A DNA stretch of 64,000 nucleotides from Moniliella sp. 'wahieum' (Eukaryota; Basidiomycota; Moniliellomycetes; Moniliellales; Moniliellaceae), in the NCBI GenBank assembly GCA_003971905.1, contig RSEE01000048.1, forward strand, positions 124,001 to 188,000, in the 5' to 3' direction. How positions within the stretch are numbered: the stretch's first letter is position 1; each line of letters starts with the position of its first letter. The position numbers were made by a program, and so were the translations under genes. Below are positions 23,828 to 34,798 of this stretch, piece by piece. The notes below the pieces were generated by a model. The model was not told the origin of the DNA, ran no database searches, and saw only the letters and a program-made list of their open reading frames with translations.

Positions 23828-24051
23828 ATGATGAGACCTGGAGTCCTGATGGTCCTCGAGGCGATGCAATCGCATGGTGGTGTGGTGGTGGTCTAAACCA
23901 ACAGCAACGCCTAGAGAGGAACAACAAGCAGCGAGCACCAGGGGATAAGCTGCAGAACAAGGAAAAACAAGAGAGAGAGAAGAGAAAACACGAACCCAGG
24001 CTTGAGGAGGAACTGAAGGGACATTGGCCAAAGCATGAGCCACCCGATGGC
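23828..24051 (+). repeat. dispersed repeat, copy 2 (first copy at 4226-4442)
   Basis: Homologous to 4226-4442 in the same orientation. It begins about 11 nt upstream of the RPB5 start codon, so it occupies the RPB5 5' flank. It can be read as a Lys/Glu/Arg-rich frame here, but copy 1 does not keep that frame, so protein coding is not supported. Confidence 0.75.
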
Positions 24052-25860
24052 TCAACATATGAAGGACAAGTGGCTCGCGTTGGGCTCTTAATCTTTAAGC
24101 TTTCCCAGGCAATTTTGCCACCTCATTAATCCTTCCGCCCCTGTTGAAAACTGCGAGGGAGGGATTCGTCACACTTACATCACGTGAGGCAACATTTCAG
24201 CAAGCATTTCTCGAGCGTGGAACGAGGTCAATCGATTGAAACTGAGCATACGCGCGGGTCGCGCCAGGACGCGCCTCGGTTGATTAACTTCAAAAAGGCT
24301 TCGAAGTTTGAAGGCTCTTGAGGCTCAGCAATTCTCTATGCGCTCAACGCTCAACCACCAACCGCAACACATTGCTTTCGGATTATGGCCTCATCCCAGG
24401 CCACACCCGCCAAGCGTACTACACATTCTCCCATGATGCATCACATCAAGGCGGAGCGCATACCCTCCCACGAGATGCTCCACATCCACGCGTGGCCTGT
24501 ACTGGCTGCACCAATGTTTGGAGTGCTCACCCAGAGGGAGACCGGTTGAAGAGCTATGACATGGACTAAACCACAGATGTACCAGGGACCATGACCCTAA
24601 AGGGACATTTGGAGGTGATGGACACGAGCTACGCACTGGATCTTGTCCCGTTTTGCGCCAGATGGATGCCTTTTTCCTTGCATATGACGCCTTTGTCATG
24701 GGCCGACTTGGCTGGGGCAGAGATGTTGAGGGACGAGCAGGCGGGAGAACTGGGCAGAGTAGCCCAGAGCAAGGCCAAGGCAGCCGCGCAGTTGTGCTCA
24801 GTCATGGAAGAGCAAGAACGACTGTGGGCCGATGTTGCACAACAAGAAAGAGGACGAACGGGAGCGGGCAAGCATTGGTCGTACCCGCGATGAACCATAA
24901 GACCTGGCGCGAAGGATGTTAACGGAACAAGGAGGGGTAAACGCATTGGAGGCACAGCAGCAAGCCAAGGTAAACCGATTGGAGCAAAGCAGGAGGATCT
25001 GCATCGTGCGCGGTGCTCGACCCAGCAAGATAGACAAAGGCTGGAAGAGCTGGTCTGGGTCAGGATCGGACCCCAACATGGGGGGACCTGCGCAATGTGA
25101 TCCCAAGGCACAAGCGTCGTTTGCACTAGAGATGCGCGAGCAAAGGGGCTACTCTGGTACGTGCTCCTCCTTTTGTTGTGGCTGTGGGAGACTCCGTCGA
25201 GGATGAGCTGACGGAACAAGCTGCAGTTGGCCACGTGAAACCCACGCTACCCAAGGAAAGCCTGGATAGGTTGACAAGGTAGGTCAATCGGAACTGGGAT
25301 CCCTGGCGCTTGGCCACAGTTTCGTGCCCAGGCCGAGCGGACGGCGGCCGCCGCCGAGGCGGCGGTGGCGTATTAAAACCCTATCCGATTCCTCGTCTAT
25401 ATGTTTTTGTTTCGGATGCATGGCGTATACACAGCGTCTTGGACGTGCTGCGCGCTGACGAGACGCCGCCGAGAGGTGAGCAAGCAGGCATCCGCAGCTC
25501 GTCCGGGCGGTTTGGTGTGTGCGCGCAAGCGAACCTCCGCGCGCGGAGTCCCGCGGCTGGCAGGAAAGGGTGAGGACAACAGTGTTGGCGGAGGGCGGAA
25601 CACTGCATGTGGGGGACCAATTCAATCCCTGCGCCGCTCGCTTATATTGTTCTGCTTTACACATGCGCCCGCAGCAACGCAGCAAAGTGGATTTCCTGCC
25701 GTGGGAGGCTTGTGCCGGGGACAGGTCGGTTGGCTCTGCGGTCTTCTGTGCCGACCATGCGCCCAGTGCCCAATACCCTGCGCCATGCTTCCCTACTGCA
25801 TCCCTTGCGCCCCCCCCCCGCCCCGTGCAGCACCCCCCCTGCATGGCAGCCTCCCGATCT
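24052..25860. other. poorly defined region with a possible coiled-coil fragment
   Basis: No family was recognised. On the + strand, pieces in different frames between about 24590 and 25290 are charged and helical (AEMLRDEQAGELGRVAQSK, NALEAQQQAKVNRLEQSRR, DSVEDELTEQAAVGHVKP). Together they could be a frameshifted hypothetical coiled-coil gene or a decayed element. Positions 25300-25860 are C-rich and non-coding in appearance, most likely the PKS promoter region. Confidence that a real gene lies here is low. Confidence 0.3.
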
Positions 25861-25867
25861 AGGTATC

Positions 25868-25875
25868 TATATATA
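25868..25875 (+). promoter_or_regulatory. TATA box of the PKS locus
   Basis: TATATATA lies about 110 nt upstream of the ATG at 25980. It is followed by a long pyrimidine-rich tract (25900-25975) typical of fungal core promoters. No comparable element lies just before the SAT domain at 26890, which supports transcription starting upstream of the repeat-rich N-terminal extension. Confidence 0.6.
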
Positions 25876-25979
25876 GCTCAGTCAGCCGACTCATTGCCTG
25901 CCTTTCCCCCCCCTCCCCCCACCCCCCTCCACCTCTCACCCCTCTCTGCTCCACCGCCAGTACCCTTGCCTTGTCCGCT

Positions 25980-28900
25980 ATGTCTGACACCAACTACGGC
26001 GTCCCCCCGCCTCCGTCCACGGCACCCCGCCGCTCTCACCTCGCACCTTCGCCATGGGTGCCACCCCGCCCAAGCGGCCTGGCTATGCCCAGTCCCAAGG
26101 CACCCTCTCGCCTCGCCCTGTCTCCTTCGCCTCTCGCCCGACGGGATATGGGCAGGCGGCCATGGGCGCCGATCTGTCCTATCATTCCGAATCCTTCCCC
26201 AACAGCTCGGGCCGTGTGCCCTTCACTCCGTCGTCCGCCGGTTCTCGCCCCGGCTCCATCTCTGGTATGGGCGAGTACTTTGACCCGGTCCAAGCCGGCC
26301 TCTCGGCCCGGCACGAGGTTGGCACGCGCCGTGGGTCGGATGCTTCCCACGCCTCGCTGCCTCGTTCGCGCATGGCCAAATTTGGTTCGATGGGGGGCGG
26401 TACTTCAAGCTACGGCACCGGTGCCGCTCCAACTCTCGCCGACCTGGTCGCCTTGGAGCGCTCGCAGCAAGTTTCTTTGTCGAATGGCCCAGGGGGCCAT
26501 GGAATCAATCCTGGCTCCCCGGCCATGTCCCACGCCTCGTCCCCCGGTGTGGGCAATGGGATCGGTATCAATGCCACTGGCCATTGGCCCGCCAGCCCCA
26601 CCCTTGGTGGCCGTCCCCTCTCTACTGGTGCAGGGGCCGGGGGTGGATTGGTTCGTCCTGCGAGCCCTGGCCTTGGTTTTCGTTCCGCCAGTCCAACCAT
26701 GAGCGGCTTCCGTCCGGCTAGTCCTGGCCTGGGCGGTTTCCGTCCCGCTAGTCCTGGCACGGGCGGCTTCCGTCCTGCTAGCCCTCGCCCGGGTGGCTTC
26801 CGCTCTGCGAGTCCTAGCGTGAGCGGATTCCGTCCTGCAAGCCAGCCCTTGGGGCATCAAACCCTGGTCTTAACACGACCAACAGTGGTCCATGATCGCA
26901 GCTGAAGCAGCTCCCGGCGGGTTTGTTGCTCCTACTGGCCCGCAGGGATCGTCGGATCACCACGTCTTTATCTTTGGATCGCAAGGACCGGCCCGCTTTG
27001 CCCAAGTTCTCCTTGCAATGGTCGAAAATGCCTCCCTTGGTCCTGCTCTTACAACTGGCACCAACGGGTATGCCAACGGCCATGGCCATGCCGGAAAAGC
27101 TCAGCCAAGCCATCCTTTGATCGGGTCGTTGGCGCACGTCGCTACATTCTTTCAGCTAGCTCAGGAAGCACTTCAGGAGCAGATTGAATCGATCCAACAG
27201 CCCGCCGATTTAACTGCCATGCCCAACATTAGTGCGTTCAAGAACCTAAAGACGCTCTGTCAGTATCACATTGAACTGGCTACGAGAATGCTGTTGTCAA
27301 TGGGGTTCTCCTTGTCATCCTTCAAGTCGCCCAAACTCTTAATGCCACAACCAAGTGGGAAGAAGAGGCCACAGCACAAGCTTCCCTCGACGGTACCAGT
27401 TCTGTTCTGACGCCGGCACCCTTTTTCCGGCCCGAGACCCATTTTGTCGGCTTCTGCACTGGGAACATCACAGCCATTCTGTTGGCCGCTGCCGATGGGG
27501 GCATCTGGTCCATCATCCGTCAGGGGATTACGGCACTTAAGGTTACTTTTTGGATCTCACTTCGCTCGGCCCTGGCTGCTGTAAGCTACCAACGTGAGCA
27601 AGCTCAACATGGTGCCCACGAACATGCACATGTTACCACTACTGCTGCCAAAGGGGCACCTGTAATCACTGGTATTGCTGCCTCCGCCTCATCTGCGAGC
27701 AGAGAAACAACTCCTGCATGGAGTTACGCGATCACGTCCGCATCGCTCGACATGGCCATGAAGTGGATTGGAGACTTCAATGACCGTATGGTACGTTTCT
27801 CTTATCCTATAAAACAGCATATTCTGACCATCTTTCTTATACAGGCCTCTGCAGAAGACGACAAACTTGTCGTGACAGCTGTCACCGCCAACAGCGTGTC
27901 AATTGGTGGTCCTCCTAAACGGCTTGAGACGTTTAGCGAAACCTTCCACGCGATTGCCCAAGACGATACTGCGGCCGCGGCTCGCTGCCTTCCTCTCAAA
28001 ATTCTCTCCTTACCATCACATGGCTCAATTGGCCACCGCTGTGAATGCCGTTAAAACCGACTTGGCCGCGCTTGACATCTCCATCTTGGGAGGACACCAA
28101 TCGGCCCTGGCCCGCAAGGTGTATAACATTCTTGACGGCAACTTGCTGAGCACGCGTAATTTGTCCGACGCCCAACTCATCGACTTCCTCGTTCAATCTA
28201 ACTTGAGCGACGTGAACCGCTTCGACTTGGTCACCGACAACTTGGCCTCCGAGCTCGCCACATTGGTTGGCCGTGGGCACGCCACTAGGATTGAGTTACA
28301 CTGTACTGCGCCCAGTGTGGGACTCGCCAACTCGATTCAAGCCGCGGTCCACAAACTCTTGCCTGAACATGATGGTCCAGCATCGGCATGGCATGCGCCC
28401 CATCAGTCCCACTCTCAAGCTCACCCCGACATTATTGTGCAAGACTTGAGCGCCACAGAGAAGGTTGGATCAATGGCGTCAACGGCCTATGTTACAACCG
28501 AGATGAGGAAGTGGCTATTGTGGCGATGACTTGCCGGTTGCCTGGGATGTGAACTCGCCCGAGGATTCTGGGCAGCCCTAAGGCACGCCGATGCACAGTG
28601 GAGGAGATCCCCAAACACCTATTTGACATCAACAACTACTATGGCGATGGGGTTAATCAAACACTGGCACGGCACATGCATCCTTTGAAGGAGGGTGTTA
28701 CTACCACCATGGATCTTCGCATCTGTAACATCTCACCCAAAGAGGCTGACCAGATGGACCCACAACACCGTTTGGCCATTCTGTGCGCCTACGAGGCACT
28801 CGAGAAGGCCGGGTACGCGCCCAACGCCACGCAAAGTTACGATTCTCGACGTATTGCGTATTTCGCTTGTGCTACGTCAGACGACTATCGCGAAAACGTG

Positions 28901-31900
28901 ATGGGCGGGCAGGGCATTGGGAGCTACTTTGTCTCAGGTTGTATCCGCGCCTTTATCCCAGGCATGCCCTCGTTCAGCTTCAAGTTTGAAGGGCCATCCA
29001 ATTCCTACGACACGGGCGAGACTAGTTCATTGGTCACGCTTGAGCACGCGGTACACGCGTTGAAGGCTGGCCAGTGCGACGTGGCTCTCGTTGGTGGGGT
29101 CAACGTGATGACCTCCCCCCACATGTTCATCGGACTCGATGCAGATGGGTTCCTGTCCCATTCGGAGCAGCAGGGAATGTTCTCTGCTGACCACCAGGGC
29201 GTAGTGCGAGGCGACGCCGCTGTTGTTCTATGTCTCAAACGTTTAGCGATGCTATTGCCGAGGGTGATGAGGTATGTCGACTCTACCTTCCCCATGACCA
29301 CTCCATTTACTGACCTTTTTGTCCTATGGGTATAGGTTCTGGCTACGTTACCAACGAGCCTGCACCGCACGCTTAGTTCCAAGATGAGCGCGGACGAGCA
29401 GGAAGTTGGCTTGCGCCAAGCCCTTTCGCACATTGGCATTTCACCTGACACTGTCGCATGTCGAGGCCAGTGGGTATTATGATGCACACGTCGAGGCGGC
29501 CGAGTTTCAAGCTGTCGAGGCCGTGTTTGGTCTCAGCGCAGATGAAACTCGGGCTGTAACCGTAGGAAGTCCCAAGGCCAACTTTGGCGCCTCGGAGGCA
29601 GCCATGGGCATGGTGCAAGTGATGAAAGCTGTCCTCATGCTCCAGCATGACCGTGTGCCTGCCCAGCTTCCTGTTCAAGACCTCAACTCCACCATTCGCT
29701 CCATTCACGATCAAGGCCGGGTTGTTCTTCCCTTTTCAGAGCGTACGTTGTCTAACGTGGGGCCCGAATCAGTGGAGCAACGCAAGACGATCGTCCATGG
29801 CCTGCTCAAGCGGGTACACAAGCCGTCACGCTCGTGACTGCTCCGCCTCGCCTTGCTCGTCCCGGTCCGTGTATCGACCAACGTCAAAGCCATATGTTTG
29901 CTATGTCAGCCAAGTCGCCCGAGTCATTGGAGATGATGCGGACTGCGTTGTCCAACTATGTGACAGAGTCAACGGACCTCCTGCGCCTGAGCTACACCCT
30001 GTCCGCCCGTCGCAACCAACATCCATTCCGTATCGCCTTCGCGGCTTCTTCTGCGACTGAAGTCAAGGCCAAACTTGCATCACTCCCATGGTGGAAATCA
30101 AAGCTCAGGGAAACGAGGTCAAGGAACCGTTGCTGTTTTTGTCTGGAGGCTTGCCCATGAACTATTGAGACGCTGGCCCAAAGCGACCCGGCCTACTCGT
30201 CTATGGTATCCGACCTTTCTAAGGTGGGCCAAAGTTTAGTGGGCCGCTTGCTCAATCGTCGCTTCCTCTAGCGGATTATTCGATGTTGATGGGCCTGGTG
30301 GGGGATATGACACTGGTGTCGATGATCCGCCACTGGGGAATCTCTCCTACCTTGATGGCGACCGGCTCGGGTGTATTGGCCGCACTGGTGGCCGCCGACG
30401 GTCTTTCTCCCTCCGAAGCAATGTTGGCTGGCATCTTGTCTCCCACGGTGGACCTTTTACGGACTGTTCTAACAAATTCCGGCACGCGCCCTCTCACGCT
30501 TTCGATTCAGCTTGTTGCAACAGGCAAGACGATCGGAGGTGACGGGAAGAGCATGGTCGCGGACCTGGTGGACGTTCTCATGGAGGAGATGATGGGAACA
30601 AGCGAAGCCACCCCTGTGTTCGGGCCGCAATGTGTTCTACTCGATATGAGCTGTGCCCCGCCCTGGCTTGCCCTGGCCACCTTTCTCGCTGATCTGCACA
30701 ACGCTGGGATCGAGGCGAATTCTGTCGAGGTGTATCGGCAGTACTTGCCCCAGCTCCGCTACCTTTCCGATCTTCCCACGTACCAGTTCAGCCTGACGCG
30801 GCACTGGATTGAATATACGGACCGCAACTTAATTCGTGATTATGACATGTTCGCTACGGAGATGGGTTCAGCTATGGGAGATTCGAGGAGTTTGACACGA
30901 GGAGGCGCTCACTCCCCCTGTGTACCCCATGCTGGGCAGAGTGGTCAAGTTCGCATTCTCAGACGAAGGGTAGACCATGGGTTTGGCCTGTCGGATGTGG
31001 CGGTGTACGAGTCGAGTATTCAAGCGGAGCCCATGATCCGCTTCATTCAAGGTCACTTGGTCAATGGGACGCCTCTTGCGCCAGCCACGCTCTATGCCGA
31101 TCTGGTTATGGAGGCAGCAATCGACGTGTTTACTCGCACGGGTATGTGGAACCCGGACAAACTAACGCCCGAGCTGCAAGCCCTCGACATGGTCCGCCCC
31201 CTCACTGTGAGGGGCGAAGCGGACGATCCCACCGTTATGGTCATCCGCGTCACCCGGGACTTCCACTCAGACCGGGTGTTTATCGACGTCAATTCGCGAA
31301 CGCCCAAGGCGGGGGGTGGCTGGACGGACACGAGGCATGCCAGTGCTCATGTACGACTGGTTGACCCAGCGGTATGGAAGACCACTTGGGCGCGATTCAA
31401 CACTTTGATTCACTCTCGCTACCGTGCTGTGCGGGCCAACGAGAAGGCTGACATTATCGGAGCCAAGCTAGCCTACTCGGCCTTTGAGTCGGTCGTGTCC
31501 TACACCCCTGGATCGGGGTTCCGTGGCATGCGGTCGATCGCGTTGCTTGAATCTACGTACGAGGCAGCAAGCAAGGTGGTCATGTCACCCCAAGCGCCTG
31601 CGGATGTGTTCCATATCAACCCGTGCTACATTGATTCCCTGGGGCAAATCACAGGCTTCATCTGCAACTCGCTGGCGGACCAGGCGCACGTGTTTATTGC
31701 AGATGGGGTAGGGATCATGCGCTTCACCAAGGCGTTGGCCGTCTCAGCTGAGAAGGGGGAAACGTTTGAGGTGCACTGTCAGATGGCTCCAACGAGCGAC
31801 GCCCAGACCGAGTTCACCGGCGATGCATTTTTCATGCGCGCCTCAGATTCGGCCATTGTGGGTGAGATGGTGGGGTGCGGTACAAGAAGGTGCCAGCCAA

Positions 31901-33894
31901 GGTGTTGCAGACCCTCCTCCCACCGCCGGGGGCTAAGGCCAAGAAGAGTAAGCCTAAGCGCCAGCTGCGGCTGCTGTGGCTGCACCCGCGGCTAGCTCTG
32001 CGCGGTGGCCACTGCCCCGGGGGGTGCGAGCGCAGCGGGGATCAGTGCGGTTGACACGTGTTCTCCAACATTATGGGCGTCATCCAAAGCGAGCTGGGCC
32101 TCGATTCGGCCATTGATGGATCCGCTTCGTTTGCCGATCTTGGATTGGACTCGCTTATGGCCATCGTCATCCTGGGCGGCTTGACGGACGTTCCGGTAGA
32201 GTTACCGCCGAGTCTCTTCCTCGATTGTCTTACTCCCAATGACTTGCGCACCTATCTCTCCGAGCCATGGGCGACGCTGGTCAGGTTGTGGTGGGCGGCG
32301 GGCTACGGGGACCGCCTCAGAGCCGGCGATCGTCATTTCGTCTGCCTCGCCGACAGGTGCGGGTCCTGGGCTACAGTCAGGCGGCAGCAAAACAGAGGAG
32401 GTGGTGGGCAAAATACGCCAAGTGATTACCACCGAGCTGGGTGTGGAGGATTCCGAGTTGACCGACTCGTCGGACCTAGCGGCGATGGGCCTCGACTCGC
32501 TCATGGCACTTCTCATCCTGGGCAATCTGGATTCGGAGCTGGACGTGGAGCTGGCCCCCGACTTGTTCATTACTTGCAACTCGATTAGCGATCTTCGTGC
32601 CCACTTTTCCAAGCTCCTCAAAGATTCTGCCCCGCCTGCACCTGCCCTGCCCCTGCCCCTGCACCTGCATCCGCACCTGCGCCAGCACCTGTCTCTGCTG
32701 TTGCACCCTCATCCGTGGCCAGCCCGCCGGCGGCAATGGTGATGCCAAGCGCTCCAGCTCCCGCAGTGGCACAGCAGCTCTTCCGACGATGTCTATGCCG
32801 GCGCCCCCCTCCCGGTCGTCTCCACATCGGTTCCCACTTCGACCATGATGCCGCAGATGGCCCGCGCGTTGGGAACGCCCCAGGGTACCGGCCCCCTTGA
32901 CGGCGCCTGCCCCCACCCCCCTCCTCCCCAGCCCGGCCGCGAAAGTACACGCCTCCTCATCCAATCCCCACCCCTCGCGAAGCATCGGCGGTGCCATTCG
33001 GAGTCGGTTCTGCCGCCCAGACGAGCACGACGACAGAGTTGGATACGGACCGTCCCCCGCGTGCTGGGGAGACAGCTGAACACTTGGCCGAGATTGAAGG
33101 CATTCGGATTCTGCCACCCCAACTGCTGTTCAAGAGTGACAAGCCCGATGCCCACAACATCTTCCTTGCTCCTGACGGGAGTGGTGTTGGTGCGGCCTAT
33201 GCCCAGCTAGGCGGCGGGCTGGGTTCGTGCAACATTTATGGCTCAACTCTCCGTTTGTGACCAACACGAAGAAGTGGACGGGCGGGGTGCGCAAGATTGC
33301 GCTAGCCTACCTCAAGTCAATTCGTACGATCCAGCCACAAGGACCTTACTACATCGGGGGCTGGTCCTTTGGCGGCGTGGCGGCGTTTGAGATGGCGACA
33401 TTGCTGGGAGGGTCATCGGATCCGTCGGACGAGGTCGGGGTGTTGCTGCTGCTGATTGACTCGCCACCGCCGTGCCGCTACCCACCTCTTCCGATGTCGA
33501 TGGTGGAGTGGATCACCACGTCGGACATGTGCCAACGCCGCCGACGCTGTCGGACCGTCTCTTGGCCCACTTCCAAGCGACGGTGGACAACTTGGCAGTG
33601 TATGGTGTGCCGCCGCCCATCTCCTCCTCGCTCTTGCGTCGGCCCAACCGCGTGGTCCACATTGCCGCCCGGCGCGGAGTGAAGTTGAGCGAGACGGATG
33701 TGCAACCAGACTTGGGCCATGAGACGATCAACTGGCTCGTCAGTCCGCGCCAGGGCTTGGGCAGCAATGGCTGGGACTACATCTGCCTGACAACATCATC
33801 GAGTGCAAAGAAGTCGATTCCAACCACTTTACCCTGGTCTACCCCCCGACCAGCCTCATGCTCGCCAAGCTCATTTCGCTCGCATGCCAGTAAC
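25980..33894 (+). CDS. non-reducing polyketide synthase with inactive KS and MAT
   Basis: The order is a disordered Ser/Gly/Pro N-terminal region (25980-26890), SAT (about 26890-28050), KS (28500-29830), MAT (29834-30860), PT (31000-31880), ACP1 (32058-32260), ACP2 (32400-32625), a Pro/Ala linker and TE (33100-33894). Introns are 27791-27844 and 29272-29335. SAT keeps GFCTG (Cys codon 27455). PT keeps GHLVNG (His 31054) and NPCYIDSLGQITGF (Asp 31633). Both ACPs have GLDSLMA (Ser codons 32151, 32497). TE has GGWSFGG and a terminal NHF. KS keeps family sequence (EADQMDPQHRLAILCAYEAL, GGVNVMTSP) but reads DTGETSSL where DTACSSSL is expected (codon 29018). It also has EASGYY for EMHGTG (29469) and KANFGASEAA for KANIGHGEAA (29589). 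MAT has ATGSG (30358-30372) for GHSLG. More than ten 1-nt frame changes occur, at the same density as in essential neighbours. Whether the N-terminal region is fused or a separate gene is unresolved. The product is unknown. Confidence 0.85.
26651..26853 (+). repeat. 30-nt coding repeat (FRPASPGxxG, 7 copies)
   Basis: Seven in-frame 30-nt units encode a 10-residue motif with consensus F-R-P-A-S-P-G-x-x-G. The variants are FRSASPTMSG, FRPASPGTGG and FRPASPRPGG. The array lies directly before the SAT domain of the PKS. Each unit contains an SP dipeptide, a minimal site for proline-directed kinases (inference). The frame is preserved throughout the array, so it is translated. Confidence 0.85.
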
Positions 33895-34798
33895 CCCCCC
33901 TCCTTCCTCCCCCTGTTACACCTGTTATGGCTTTCTTGTTTCGGCTTCGTTTGAACCATCCCTGCTTCTGGCACATTTGATGGCATGTTGATAAGACATG
34001 AATTAAGATTGGGTACATTGAACATGCTTGGCGGCTGTGGGCTCTGCCACCGAGGGGACTAGTACTTGGTAACTGAGGGGACAGCAACTGATACTTGTGC
34101 TCAGCGCGCGCTCAATGGACAGAGGTGCATCTTGAAGCTTGAACCTTGAACGACCAGATGGGCGAGGAAGGAAGAGACGCTCCTCATTAATCATTGATCA
34201 TTGTGTACACATCCTCCACCAATCCCACCTGGAATGGGGTGTGGCCAAGGCTTACTATAACTAGTGTGGCCCCGTTCGACGTGAGCGTTGGACGTTGAAC
34301 GTTGAATTGAAGGGCGCTGAGGCTGAGGGTTTGGCCCAGGCGCACTGGGCTTGGCAGAAGCGAATAGCCCACAGGGACGTTCAAGCTGGACCCTGCGCCG
34401 GCGCCCCCGACCTGTGACGGTGATCGGTGGCCGGCGCCGATACTCGGTCTGGAGCAAGTGTGGGCAAGACGTGGCGCAGGCCAGACAGATGCGCTGGAGG
34501 CCTGCGCCGGCCGGTTGGCGCCGCGGAGCGGCCAGCGGATGCTGGAAACACTGGCGTGGTGCGCTGCGGCTGGCCCGTGGCTGATGTCAGCGGGCGTGGA
34601 GGCAGCATCAGGCATCAGCCATCGGTGACGCTTCGTTCACGTTGAAGCGTGAGCTGCGAGCACAGTTGAAAGTTGCAGCGGGAAGCAGGAAGCGCGGCAG
34701 ACGCAAACCCCAAACCCAGCCACCGCCCCGTCCGCTCCACTCGACCCGCTTGTTTTCTGCCCGCCACACCACCCGCCCCCGCCTGCCCCCCTCCCCCC
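33895..34798. other. intergenic region between the PKS and AUR1
   Basis: No gene is recognised. A short AACGTT array (GTTGGACGTTGAACGTTGAA, about 34285-34305) is present, and the final 130 nt before 34799 are C-rich, as expected for the AUR1 promoter/5' UTR. Confidence 0.6.

Noticed and set aside
24629-25234. 201-codon minus-strand frame opposite the possible coiled-coil region
   Set aside because: Cys/Ser/Leu composition is typical of an antisense shadow, and there is no plausible ATG start or motif.
32636-32760. (CCTGCCCCTGCACCTG)n stretch considered as a separate minisatellite
   Set aside because: It encodes the Pro/Ala-type linker between ACP2 and TE, which is commonly repetitive in NR-PKSs, so it was kept as part of the gene.
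25980-33894. Calling the PKS a pseudogene because of its many frameshifts
   Set aside because: Essential neighbours carry frameshifts at the same density, so these reflect sequencing errors. Only the in-frame catalytic substitutions are informative.
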